DNA of 64,000 nt from Cavia porcellus (taxonomy: Eukaryota; Chordata; Mammalia; Rodentia; Caviidae): positions 31,413,748-31,477,747 of the forward strand of contig NW_026947506.1 of NCBI RefSeq assembly GCF_034190915.1, read 5' to 3'. Positions 1 to 10,263 of the stretch are shown here, in pieces (within the stretch, counting starts at the first letter, position 1; each line of letters begins with the position of its first letter). The position numbers were made by a program, and so were the translations under genes. The notes below the pieces were generated by a model that saw nothing but the letters and a program-made list of their open reading frames with translations, was not told the DNA's origin and did no database searches.

Positions 1-2670
1 CCAGAGGGCACACCTGCTGACTCCTGCCCTATGCACCTCACTGGCTCTGACTAGGAAAGAACTAAGAGGGGAGACACTTTAGTGACAGATGCTCACTTAC
101 CTCCAGGCTTAACTATTACCTCTGTTCTTCCCCTTCTAATTGACCATACAATTTCTAGGCTTGCCACAAACATGCCTGCTGGGGAAGGCTCAGGGAGAGA
201 GAAAAGAACTGTCTCCAAGTGCTGCCGGCACCATCTCATGTCCAAATCCAGCACTGCAGCAGGTGCTGTACCCTCCAGGGCTGCACCATATGGGCAACCT
301 GAGCAAGACCCAGCTCCGCCATGCAGCTGGTTATAGGGACAGTGCGGACAGGTTCTCCTGTGCTATGACAGTCCCAGGCAAGGAGAGAGAGCACTGAAAA
401 CCAAAAGCACAGGCAGACTGGAGCTGATGGCCCAGGAATCCCCAGGTTGTGCTGGAAACGAGGTATGGCCACATCATACAGGCTGAAGAGCCTGTTGCTT
501 TTGTCCCCTCCACTCATATGGCTCCAGGTGTGGGTATATAAGTACTGGGGCCCCAAGAATATGTGTGGTGCCACTCAGCAGGCAGAGAGGGTGGGCCGCT
601 GGGTCCCCAGCACCCAAACCTGCAACAGATAAAAGTAAATTTCCTAAGTGCCCATACTAACAAGACTGAGAAAGTGGCCGGGATCTGGTGTTATGCTGAG
701 TAGCTGTGCTCTAATCCCAGCTCCAAAATGTACTTCAGAAAGACAGCACAAAATGACCTGCAGGTGAAGCCTGCCCCTAAACCCAGGGTCAGGTCCTTGG
801 GCTGGGTACCACTGTGGTCCAGTATATTATGGACCCCAGATCAACCTGAGGTGGGCAGCAGACAGACACAGCAGCCAGGGTTCAGGGGGTTCCATGGCAT
901 CAGGCCAGGGATAAAAGCTGAGGACAGCAGCAGGACAGACAGGGACCATAGCAGGTTCTCTCTGCTGCTAACTGGAACAGCGAGCCTCTCAGAAGTTCCT
1001 GACCCCACCGCCATAACCAAGAGCAACAGCCCAGTGCCTCCTTCCTGACTGCACATGATCAGAGTCCCAGCCTGACCAGCTGGAGGTCTGGCCATGCAGA
1101 GGAGACAACAGTGAGGCTTCTGGCCCCCCAGAGGGCCCACAGGACAGCATGGGCCTGTCCCACCCTGTGCAGCACCCTCAGACCTCACAAGCACATCAGC
1201 ACTGCTTAAAGGCCAGACCAGGACCTAGGCTTGTCTTGTGCTCTGTGTATATAACTTACTTCTGACATCCTTTCTCTGCTGCCTCATCTTCCCTCCGAAT
1301 TCTGGCCCCAGTACTATAAGATGTAACTCAGTAGCCATCCCTCTTGGAGAAGTTCCCCTGTCTACTTTGTAGCCAAAACATAAGCCACACACGTCTATGC
1401 CACTGAACAAACAAACTTCATGCTGTCCGTGTACAAGTGTGTGCCAAGCCTCCATGTACTCTCACATCCTGGCTCCTCCTCAAAGACAGTACACCACATC
1501 TTCCTCTTCTCCACGGGACTCTAGGTTGACATGGTCAGTGACCACCTCCTCAAGGTTGGCAGACACAGACCAAAGCACAGCAGCTTCCCCAGTGCCATTC
1601 AAAGGGAAACTATGACTCCCTACTAGTGAAAGGGACATCCTCGAGTAAGCCACTAAACTGACAGTTTTAACCTATTCAGCTGCCATAAGCCAGAGCAAGC
1701 AAACCAGGGGTAGCTGAGAGCTACAGATCGGACAGGAGCCAAGCCAGCTGCAGGCATCAACTCAGCAACTTCAGCTGCTACACACCTGGCCAAAGCCGCA
1801 ACAGAAGGGCTGAAGCAGGAATGGAAGGGACCTGGGGGAGCCAGAATGAGGAGAGATGGAAGACCCCATAGGTCATGCCCCCCACAGCTTGCGAGTCTGA
1901 AGGCCCCACAGCACCATCACCATCCCCATTCAGGGAGCCTGTGACATCAGGGTATAGAAAATGTTCACTTACTCAACAGATACCCCTGGGTAAAGTATGG
2001 GCACCGGGCATATGGACAAAAGTCCTATACATTCACTAAGCTCACTGTAATTGGGAGAAACACGCAATATAAATACAAATAAGTAAAGAAACAAACACAT
2101 TTAACCAATGCAGTGAAGCCCAATGAAGCCAGGAAGGAGGAAGGGGCCCCTGGTTTTCCTTCACAGTGGATGGGAGGGATGCTAGCAAGCTGACATCCAC
2201 ACAGAAACCCCCCAAGCAGGTCAGCAAGAAAGGAAGCCCCAATAGGCTCAAAATGTTCCAGAACAGGTAAGTACTGACAGGTCATAAAAGCAGAAGGGCC
2301 AAGCAGGCAAGGTCAGAGGTCACGGGATCATGGGATGTCAGACATGTTGTAGCTGTAGCCTCACAAGTGAGAGCAGAGTGACCGAAGAAGTTCCCACTGC
2401 TGTTGTGGCCCAAGAGACATTGCTGAGAGCAGAGTGCCCAAGAGGAGGGCAAGCTGCTGGTCAGTGCAGGAGTTCCTGGGGATCTGTGATGCACGTACAA
2501 ATCCAGGTGGGGACTCGGAGCTCCCGAGGGCTCCTGCGACAAGCAGGCTGAGGATGGGCAGAGGCACAGGGCATACAATGCCCCCATGCCCAGACTTATA
2601 TTTTAACACTTCCCTCCGACAGAAGCCTGGAAGGGGAGTGGTAGAGCAGGCAAGGTAGAACAAGAGTGGC

Positions 2671-2826
2671 TGCCGGCCAGCATGGCACCACACACCTGTC
2701 AGCCCAGCACCTAGGAGGCTGAATCAGGAAGCTTGCTGCAAGTTTGAGGCCAGCCTGAGCTACACAGTGAGTTCAAGACCAGGCTGAACTACACAGTGAG
2801 GCCTTGTCTCAAAAACAAAACAAACA
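2671..2826 (+). repeat. B1-type SINE
   Basis: Starts with GCCGGCCAGCATGG, contains the GAGGCTGA and GAGGCCAGCC hallmarks, has an internal duplication (CTACACAGTGAGTTCAAGACC then CTACACAGTGAG), and ends in CTTGTCTCAAAAACAAAAC. This is the 7SL-derived plus-strand rodent B1 pattern. Confidence 0.85.
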
Positions 2827-3682
2827 AACCAGTGATGGGTATCAGAAACACAAGGGTACCTGTGTTCTTGACCACTGCATGGAAGCAAGAAGGTAGGAGC
2901 ACAGGCAAATGGCTACACCTCCCAGACTCCATGAGGGGAGCAGCAGACAGCCAACATGGGGACATCAACGTGACCGAGTCAGTGAGAAGGAAATCTGGGT
3001 CTGCTGGGGTCCTTTCCTCCCACATTCTGGAAACAGGGAGCTCAGACTTTACAGGTGCTCCCCTAAACCTGCACAGCAGGCCTATGGGGCTCAACACACA
3101 GGGACACACGATAGCACCCTCCCCGCCTTACCTCCATGGCACTCAGCCTGGCCTGTGCCACAGATGACAGGCACAGAACTAACAGCAAGTGGGCTTTCTG
3201 CATCCCTGAAAAACACACTGTTAGGGGCCACCACCAAGGACAGATACAGACAACCCATCGGACGGGCTCAACACCTTCTGCCAAAGTCCACTTATATCAA
3301 GTGGAACCAAAAGCCAAATGGACCTGGCAAGGCTTTGTCTATGGCCCTGACAACTCCAGGGACCAGCTGGTGCACAGATGAGAGCTTGTAGCTGGGATAA
3401 GCAGGAAACCTGGCAAGGGATCAGCTTGGGAGGCAGTCTGGGCCAGCTCAGGGCCAGCCAGGTCAATGCTCACTCTTTCCTCTGCTCACCAAATCTGCCA
3501 CAGATGCTGTGGCATCTCCCACTTTGACACATACCCATAACCCAACCCCTGACCATTGCTACTGGCCACACACACACAGAGGACTGAAAAGTCCCGGACC
3601 TGTGCCCCAAGTACCTCCAGAAGCAATTCTTCCCAGTTCCTCAGACAGTGATGATGAAATCAAAGATGATCACAGTAACTGA

Positions 3683-3905
3683 CTAACAACTTACCGACAC
3701 TGCCAGGCACCTGACTGTATCCTTTACAAAGCCAAATGCCATCATCATCACCATTCTGACAGGTGAGGCATAGAGATGATGATTTAAAAAACTGCCTGAG
3801 ACCAAAATCTCCTTGGAGGTGGAGCCAGGATTCAAGCACAGGGAGCTTGTGCACAAAGCCAGCAGTCGGTGCTTACCACCATCGCCCATGCTATGGAATG
3901 TGCAG
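3683..3905 (+). repeat. MIR-like SINE
   Basis: Order of degenerate MIR landmarks: CTGCCAGGCACCTGACTGTATCCTTTAC, ATCATCATCACCATTCTGACAGGTGAGGCA, GAGCCAGGATTCAAGCACAG, and CCATGCTATGG. It is old and diverged. Confidence 0.6.
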
Positions 3906-4665
3906 ATGCACGTCCCAGCATCATGAATCTTACACATCTGTCACTGGCCTTGCTGGCATCTGGACAGCTCAGGAGCGCTGTAACTCACACGGACAGCGGC
4001 TGACACAGGTAGCAAGGCCTCATATGCAAGCAGTCTGAGAGGATGACTAACTGCTTTGGACAAACAGTGAGAGAAGAGCCACACTTAGAATTACTACTGC
4101 GATGCTGATATTAACTCACTCTCAGGAGGTGATGCAGCAACCAAGTGAGTGGCAGTGTCTGCTAGATGAGACGGGGCGATGACCCTCTCTTGTCCATTCA
4201 CTGAACAAGAACATATCTCCTCCGTGTGCTGCCTGGGCCAGCCCAAGGCACCATGGAGGAAGACCGGGACTGCAAGTGCTGCAAGGCTGGTCTCCTGACA
4301 GCTCCAGCCCCAGTGCTCTGCCCACAGGCAGAAGCTATCACTGTCCACCAGAGCAGCCAGGGTGAACACAAATCTGGTGTGAACAGCGAGCCCTTGAAGC
4401 TTGACCAGACACAAGGCTCATCAGTCCAAAGAGCCAGGCCAGCCAGCTGGCATGGCCCAGACAGGTGGCAGTCAAATGTTCCCATCCCGACATCCCTCAG
4501 CAGCTTCTCTCCCCTGGTTCTAAGTGGCTGTACCTTAAAACAGACAAGCAACACAGCACACAGCACACAGATTCTCAGTCCCTGTGCCCACTAAAGCGGA
4601 GAAGTGATGAAGGCCCAGATGGTAGCCGAGCCACATGTTCCTCAGGACCTGGCCTCCACCTTTGT

Positions 4666-5034
4666 TTTAGTTTCTCTCTTGCTGCTGGAACAAAATACCC
4701 CACACCCACACAAAGTATATTTAGCTTAAAAGGTTTCAGTCCATAGTCAGCTGGCTCCAACAGCATGGCGTGGCAAAGGGGCACAGAGGAGGCTTGCTAT
4801 TGGCATGGCAGTGGCCAGCAGCAGTCATCAAGAAAGGAGGGATATATTCCATTTCAGGTCACACCCACGGTGACCAACCTCTTCCCACCAGGCTTCACCT
4901 CCCAACATCATATCTAGCTATAAACCCATCAGTAGACTGATCCACTATCACATACCTATAATTCCATTACCTCCTAAAAGCCGCCCTACAAGTGCATAAA
5001 GCTTTGAGGGGATATCTAGATGTAAGTCATAACA
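4666..5034 (-). mobile_element. ERVL-MaLR-type solo LTR (minus strand)
   Basis: Read on the minus strand it begins TGTTATGACTTACATCTAG, carries the CTGACTATGGACTGAAACC motif, and ends near the GCAGCAAGAGAGAAACTAAA side. The plus strand shows the matching GGTTTCAGTCCATAGTCAGC. The ends and internal motif match other copies here (22005, 29594). It is non-coding and has no internal viral genes. Confidence 0.65.
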
Positions 5035-5970
5035 ACCCTCAAACTGTAGACAGTCAGGTCTGCAGCTCTGCCCTGCATCTACTGCTTCCTAGCAGATCAA
5101 CCAAGGCCCATGATGCTCTACTATACAAAAGGAGGGACCACCAGGCCTATCCCAGAGCCTGCTAGGCCCCGTTAGACACGATGGGAGTGCCTTCCTCAGA
5201 CCCACAGAAGGTGAGTGGTAGGTCAGGAAAGTGTAGAAAAGGGACATGATTAAACTCAAAGAACCAAGGCCTGGGCAGCAGGAAGGGTGACACTTCCTGC
5301 GTGGCAGTCAGATTATAGCTGGAAGGGAGGCAGGTGCGGAAACGGGCACTTTTTTTCTCTCTCTCTTTTTTTTTTTTTACTTTTAAAAAGCAAAACAGAA
5401 AACAAGGTAGAAATAATATAGAATTTTAAAAAAACAATAAGAAATCAACACTAGTTAATATATTACATATTGTTATCTTAGAAATAGTTGTTCAAGTTAC
5501 AAAGTCTAAGCATAAAAAATGAACAGATAAACAATGACAGCACAAACTATTCTTTTTAGTAAAATTAGTAGTACAGTTACCTATCTTGCACACTTAAACA
5601 TACACAGTTATATGTGTATACCTACAAGTTGTTCTTTCTTTTTGAAAACTTTCTTTCTCTTTCATTACTTTAGTATCTATAGTACATTTTGAATCTTATT
5701 ACTCTTTCAGTTCAGTTGGGACAGACACCTTTACAGAAAGACTCTCTCTCCATTTCAAGATAAGGAAATGCACCTCGGTAAATGACACAAAGCAACAGGT
5801 CCTTCCTCCCTTCTAAGGGGAGCAGTCTCCTATCTCCTGCCATTTGGAAGGGCTCAGAAAGTTTCCCATCTCTGAAACACCACCTGTAATCAAAAGGAAG
5901 TAGCAGTCCAACCACTGGGCTTCCAGACTCCAGTCCAAAGGGTCCCAAAGCACTAAGAAAGACTATTTCT

Positions 5971-6190
5971 AGCTGGATGTGGTAATGCAAGCATGTGGTC
6001 CCAGCTATTCAAGAGGCTGAGGCAGGAAGATCTCAAAGTTCAAGCCCAGGCTAGATAGCTTAGCAAGACTGTATCTCAAAATAAACATTTTTTAAAAGGG
6101 TAGGGGTTATAGTTCAATGGAACATTTGTCTACTTTGTGTGAAGATCTGGGTTCAGCCTACAGTACCACAAAAAAAAAAAAAAAAAAAAA
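5971..6190 (+). repeat. B1-ID composite SINE
   Basis: A B1 unit (AGCTGGATGTGG...CTGTATCTCAAAATAAAC, about 5971-6097) is followed directly by an ID-like tRNA unit (GGTAGGGGTTATAGTTCAATGG...GTTCAGCCTACAGTACC) and a 21-nt A tail. The order B1 then ID on the sense strand is the usual order in this window. Confidence 0.75.
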
Positions 6191-6632
6191 GACAACTTCA
6201 GTCCAAGATGGAAGTCTAGGACCATGCTTTGCCGGTAACACAGAGTAAAGTCATACATAGTTCAATGACAGAAGTACTTTCTCCCTGTGGCCATCAGCCA
6301 GCATCTGCTCCCACTCAGAACACTACTTTTGGTAAGCAGCAATTCACTGGAAATGGGCCAGAGCTACTGTGGTCACCATGGAAAGCCAGGTTACGTAAGG
6401 GACACAGAGGAAACGGCAAGGAGGAGGCTGATCCATGGAGCTCACTCTCTGCTTTCCACCTTCATGGGTGGCAGACATCATATTACAGAGACGGTGAGCA
6501 GGAAGACAAGGCATTCCGCACATACTATGGGCAAAGGAGGGAACTGTGACACTCAGGTGAGGGTGCCTGAGACTGGTACTGTGTCTGCTGCTTACTGGGG
6601 AGTACACCCTAAATCCTATCTGTCCTCTAAAG

Positions 6633-6729
6633 CAGGAATCCCCAACCCCTGGGCTGGTTACAAACTGGACAGGTAGAAAACCTTCTTCCATAAAACCAGT
6701 CCCTGGTACCAAAAGGTTGGGGACCGCTG
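6633..6729. mobile_element. hAT-type DNA transposon relic (97 bp)
   Basis: The element has inverted ends: CAGGAATCCCCAACC at the left, and GGTTGGGGACCGCTG at the right, whose reverse complement is CAGCGGTCCCCAACC. It is flanked by an exact 8-bp duplication, CTCTAAAG at 6625-6632 and 6730-6737. An 8-bp duplication and CAG-type ends are hAT hallmarks. It has no transposase and is an internally deleted non-autonomous copy. Confidence 0.85.
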
Positions 6730-7049
6730 CTCTAAAGGCCAGCTTCGGACATCTGGACCCCACTGCGGAATTCATCCTCAGAAGTCAGCGTTCAAGCATC
6801 TTGGTGCAGAAAGTCCACCACAGCTTTGCTTAAAGTGGGCTTGTGAAGTGCCACGCAGCTGTGAAACAATACACCAACACTTCCAGGGTGACAGGGACCA
6901 GACTATCTGTGGAGAAGATAGGCACCATCACGAACCCCACAGGACAGTGAACCAGACCACCTGTGTGACAAGGTCACAGGTCAGCTCCTCAGGGCTACAC
7001 AACACCACAGAGGAAGGAGCCTGGTGGCCCTCAGTTCAGAGGTGGGACT

Positions 7050-7372
7050 TCTGAAAGGGGAGGGGTCGCGGGGTACTAGCTCATGGGTGAACCTACTGAG
7101 GAGCTTGTGGGTGAATGTGCTGTTAGGAGGCAGGACCTAGCTCACGACCTCGAAGCCTATATTCTTGCTCCCAGCTCCCCTCTTCTTTCTCCTGCTTCCA
7201 GACACCACAGCTTGAATCCATGTCCTCTCACCACACCCTTCCACCATGCCATTCCTGCCATGGAGCCAGTAGACTATGGACTGAACCCTCTGAAAGTGTG
7301 AGCCAAAAGAAACTTTTAAGGTGTAGTGCTAGGTGCACTTCGTCCCAGTGATGGAAAGTAATTAAAATAGCT
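7050..7372 (+). mobile_element. ERVL-MaLR-type LTR fragment
   Basis: Contains GAGGCAGGACCTAGCTC, TAGACTATGGACTGAACCC, GTGTGAGCCAAAAGAAAC and GTGATGGAAAGTAATTAAAA, the 3' half landmarks of MaLR-class LTRs. It is truncated at the 5' end. Confidence 0.55.
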
Positions 7373-8879
7373 GCCTCACCTGCAGGAAAGTATGAAGCAC
7401 CCACCGGCCACTCCCATGGAATACCCTGGAACTTGTCTTTCACCCAGGGCAGCTGCATGGACTCTCGGAGGAATCCAGTGGTCCTGCAAAGTGGTCAGTG
7501 GCCTGGAATCACAGACCACCCAAGCCACAGGCACCTCCGTGAAAAAGACTCCGTTCAAAACTGACCCAAAGGAAAAAGCTGGTTCGGTCCAATCTTTCTG
7601 CCACAAGCTGAGTTGCAGAGAAGGGCACACAGAGGGTCTCCTTCTTTGTGGCTCTTAGCGGGGACACTGGGGTTGCCAGTACAGGTCAAAGCAGGTAAAT
7701 GCTGAAAATGCCTCACTGTTTAGGGGGAGAAAGATGCAGACAAGGTTCTTTTCCATTGATAGCTCATTCTGTTTCATAGTCAGGGAAAAATGAAGAGAAT
7801 CACCCAGCAAAACGTTAAGGCTTTAATTCCAAATCACTTTTCATGCCCGTTTCATCTGACAGTGGCTTTGAAAGCAAAAGGCAATCTTTATCATTTGAGC
7901 TTTAAAAAGTAAATTGATGTGATTATGTCCAACATAACCAGCTGCTTCTAAAATCCGATTTTCAAAGTGACATCAACCCTCAAAATAAGAAACCCTTCCT
8001 TCTGGCTATTAATAAATTATTAAAATGCTATCTCCATGGAAGGAGGAGTCTGCAGTTTGATAATCAACAGCAAACAGGCTGACTTCAGAAGCTCCTCAGA
8101 GCAGCCGGTCCAGCCGTGTCACTAGCACAGGCCTCTCCCAGTGGCTCTGCTCACCTCAGGAGGCCCAGCCACACAGTAGTCCCACAACACAGGTGACTCA
8201 AGCATGAATCAGACTATCTGAAGCTCATCACAGCAACCCCATCTTCTCTGTCAACATCCTCTCTGGGGCAGGCAAACACAAGGCCTTGTTTTAGTGGGGA
8301 ATCTTGCAGGGGTGGAGAGGTGGTCCCAAAAAAACATTTCCTTGTTCCAGAAAAGAGGCCTCTCCATTCTGTGGACAGGACACCCAAAGCTGGGCAGCAC
8401 CATGAAGGCATGAGAGAAACCAGTCTGAGCAGTCAGCTAAGGGGCAAGAAGACAAGAGGCCAAGCACATAAAGATAGCACAAACTTGTGTCCCCATTCCT
8501 GGTAGGACTTTTAGTGTCTCCTGGGGGACACAAGTGCCTTTTGTCATCCATAATGAGCTCCTTTAGAGCATACCTAATTTGTGCTAACAAGCTGGCCTAG
8601 GGCAGGCCCCTGCAGAGTTCATGATGGGAGCTGGTTACAGCAAGACCAGAGTTCAGAGAGGTTGGGAACTCAGCCTCACTGACTAAACCAAGGGCTAGAG
8701 ACAGCTGTGAAAACTCTTGAACAAGATTCAGGGTTGGAGATAACAGGGCGGGCTGGGAGAGGCCCACCTGGACAAGGCAGGAAGCACTATGCCCTCACCC
8801 CAGCTTGTCCTGTGCACCTCCCATCTGGCTCCTCCTGAATTAGATCTTTCACAATAAATCAGGAATCTAAGTCATCTGC

Positions 8880-9090
8880 CTGAGTTTGAGCAGGATGTCA
8901 TCAAACCTGATGAGGGGTACATGGAGTGTCTTGAATTTGGAGATGGACAAAACAGTGAGGATTCTGAAGCTCTGATACTTGCCACTGGCATCCAAAAGGG
9001 GTAGTCTTGTGGGACTGAGCCCTGGAACCTGCTCATTCAAGGTAGTGTTAGAATTGAATTGAAAAGAATCCTAAGACACCCAGAGGGGTC
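8880..9090 (+). repeat. Unidentified LTR-like repeat, copy 1
   Basis: Contains GTCTTGTGGGACTGAGCCC and GTGTTAGAATTGAATTGAAA. Related words occur in order in 44340-44400 (GACAGTGTCTGAACTGAATTG, GCTGGTGT). I recognise the type as an old mammalian LTR-like repeat but cannot name it. Confidence 0.4.
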
Positions 9091-9599
9091 AGAGTTGGAG
9101 AAGATGATCTGGAAAAGATACCACCCCTGCAGTGTCAGGAAGAAACCCAAACAACATATCCTGGAGAAGCCCTGCAGCTGCCCCTCTCAAGTAGGCTGGG
9201 GTCACACGGCTCAAGCTGGCTGGGTGAGATGCCTGTCATACACATCAAGGGCATCAGACAGCTCTGCAGGCCTTCCATGAGGACACAAGTTGGCACACAC
9301 ACCTGTACCCTCAGAGCGGCTACACTTGATGAAGTCCACAGGTTGCTGCAAACACAGGAACACTCCAGATCTGAGGAGTACACTAGCCAGGAGGCCAACC
9401 ACCAAGGACCCAGAGGTGACTCAGCACAGTGTCACAATGCCTAAGCTGCACCTTACCATGGTGCCTAAGCAGAACCTTACCATGACACACCAGGAATACT
9501 GGGCGATGCCCTCCCCAACCTCCAGCTCCCACCATCTTGACCAAGGCAAAACCTGTGGCCATTCCCAAGGGACACAGTTTGCACATGCTTGAGTGAGTC

Positions 9600-10106
9600 C
9601 CAGGGGCTCCTCAACATGCAGTGCTGGGAAGTAGGGCCTAGTGGGAGGTCCACAGGTCATGGAGGATGCTGTCCCCATAAAGGACAGAGGCAACTGTCAG
9701 GCCTCTTGGCTAGCACTTGTGAGAGCTCCTGTGGAAGGAGGACACTCAGTCCTTCCCACTCCTAGGTGACAATAAGCTCTGTCACCTGCCACAAGGTCCT
9801 CACTACAGCTAAGTTCATGTTGGCACCATGCCCTTCAATCTCCAGAACCATGTGTTTAAAAAACCTCTTCTTGGCCAGTGGTGGTACAAGCCTATAATCC
9901 TATCACTCAGGAGGCTGAAGCAGGAGAATGGTTATGACTTTGAGACCAGCCTGGGCTACAAAGTGAGCTCAAGGCCAGCTGAACTGCATAGCCAGACCTT
10001 GTCTCAAAAAGACAAAGAAAAAAAAAAAAACAAAAACCCTCTTTTCTTTAAAAAGCACTCAACCTCAGGTACTTCACTATAGTAATGAAAAGCAAACTAA
10101 TATACT
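9600..10106 (+). mobile_element. ERVL-MaLR-type LTR split by a B1 insertion
   Basis: The left part has GTGCTGGGAAGTAGGGCCTAG and GTGGGAGGTCC; the right part (10046-10106) has ACCTCAGGTACTTC and GTAATGAAAAGCAAACTAA, the expected LTR end. The B1 at 9873-10031 separates them, and the flanks repeat A(5)CC(C)TCTT. Confidence 0.65.
9873..10031 (+). repeat. B1 SINE nested in a MaLR-type LTR
   Basis: Begins GGCCAGTGGTGGTACAAGCC, includes CAGGAGGCTGAAGCAGGAG and GACCAGCCTGGGC, and ends CTTGTCTCAAAAAGACAAAG plus A tail. The near-duplicated flanks are AAAAAACCTCTTCTT (9858-9872) and AAAAACCCTCTTTT (10032-10045). Confidence 0.85.
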
Positions 10107-10176
10107 GCATGACCCCAGAAGGCACCAGTCTGTCCCATCCTAAGAGCCAGGGGAAGGGGGTGCCCAGCCAGCCTAC

Positions 10177-10263
10177 CTGATGGTGATGGCACTGTTCTTC
10201 TCCTTCAGGGCCAGTTCTCGCTGCTGCAACTCAACAATGAAATTGGAAAGGTCTTCTGGGGTC
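10177..10263 (-). CDS. MAD1L1: MAD1L1 coding exon 9 (residues 329-357 plus two bases)
   Basis: An 87-nt exon isolated at the far left of the window. The acceptor is CTTTATTCCTCAG|GACCCC and the donor is CCATCAG|GTAGGC. The first G completes arginine 329, then the peptide reads [20 protein letters not shown] and EKNSAITI, matching human [27 protein letters not shown]. The splice phase agrees exactly with the exon at 49205-49266, which supports both calls despite the 38.9-kb gap. The donor GTAGGC departs from the usual GTRAGT at +4 to +6, so it may be weaker than the others. The following coding exons lie beyond the window. Confidence 0.95.

Larger units (their letters stand above)
1..10176 (-). 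other. MAD1L1: MAD1L1 intron downstream of coding exon 9 (partial)
   Basis: This is intronic because the GTAGGC donor at 10176-10171 opens it and the next MAD1L1 exon is not in the window. It holds an L2/MIR-like segment (about 1950-2310), a B1 (2671-2826), a MIR (3683-3905), MaLR-type LTR pieces (4666-5034, 7050-7372, 9600-10106), a B1-ID composite (5971-6190), a hAT relic (6633-6729) and an unidentified LTR-like piece (8880-9090). The block 5345-5700 is AT-rich and starts with a CT/T tract. The stretch 1-1950 shows nothing recognisable. Confidence 0.8.

Noticed and set aside
3540..3610. CRISPR, operon or other prokaryotic signals
   Set aside because: The window is a mammalian intron-exon sequence; short CA runs and repeats here are simple-sequence DNA.
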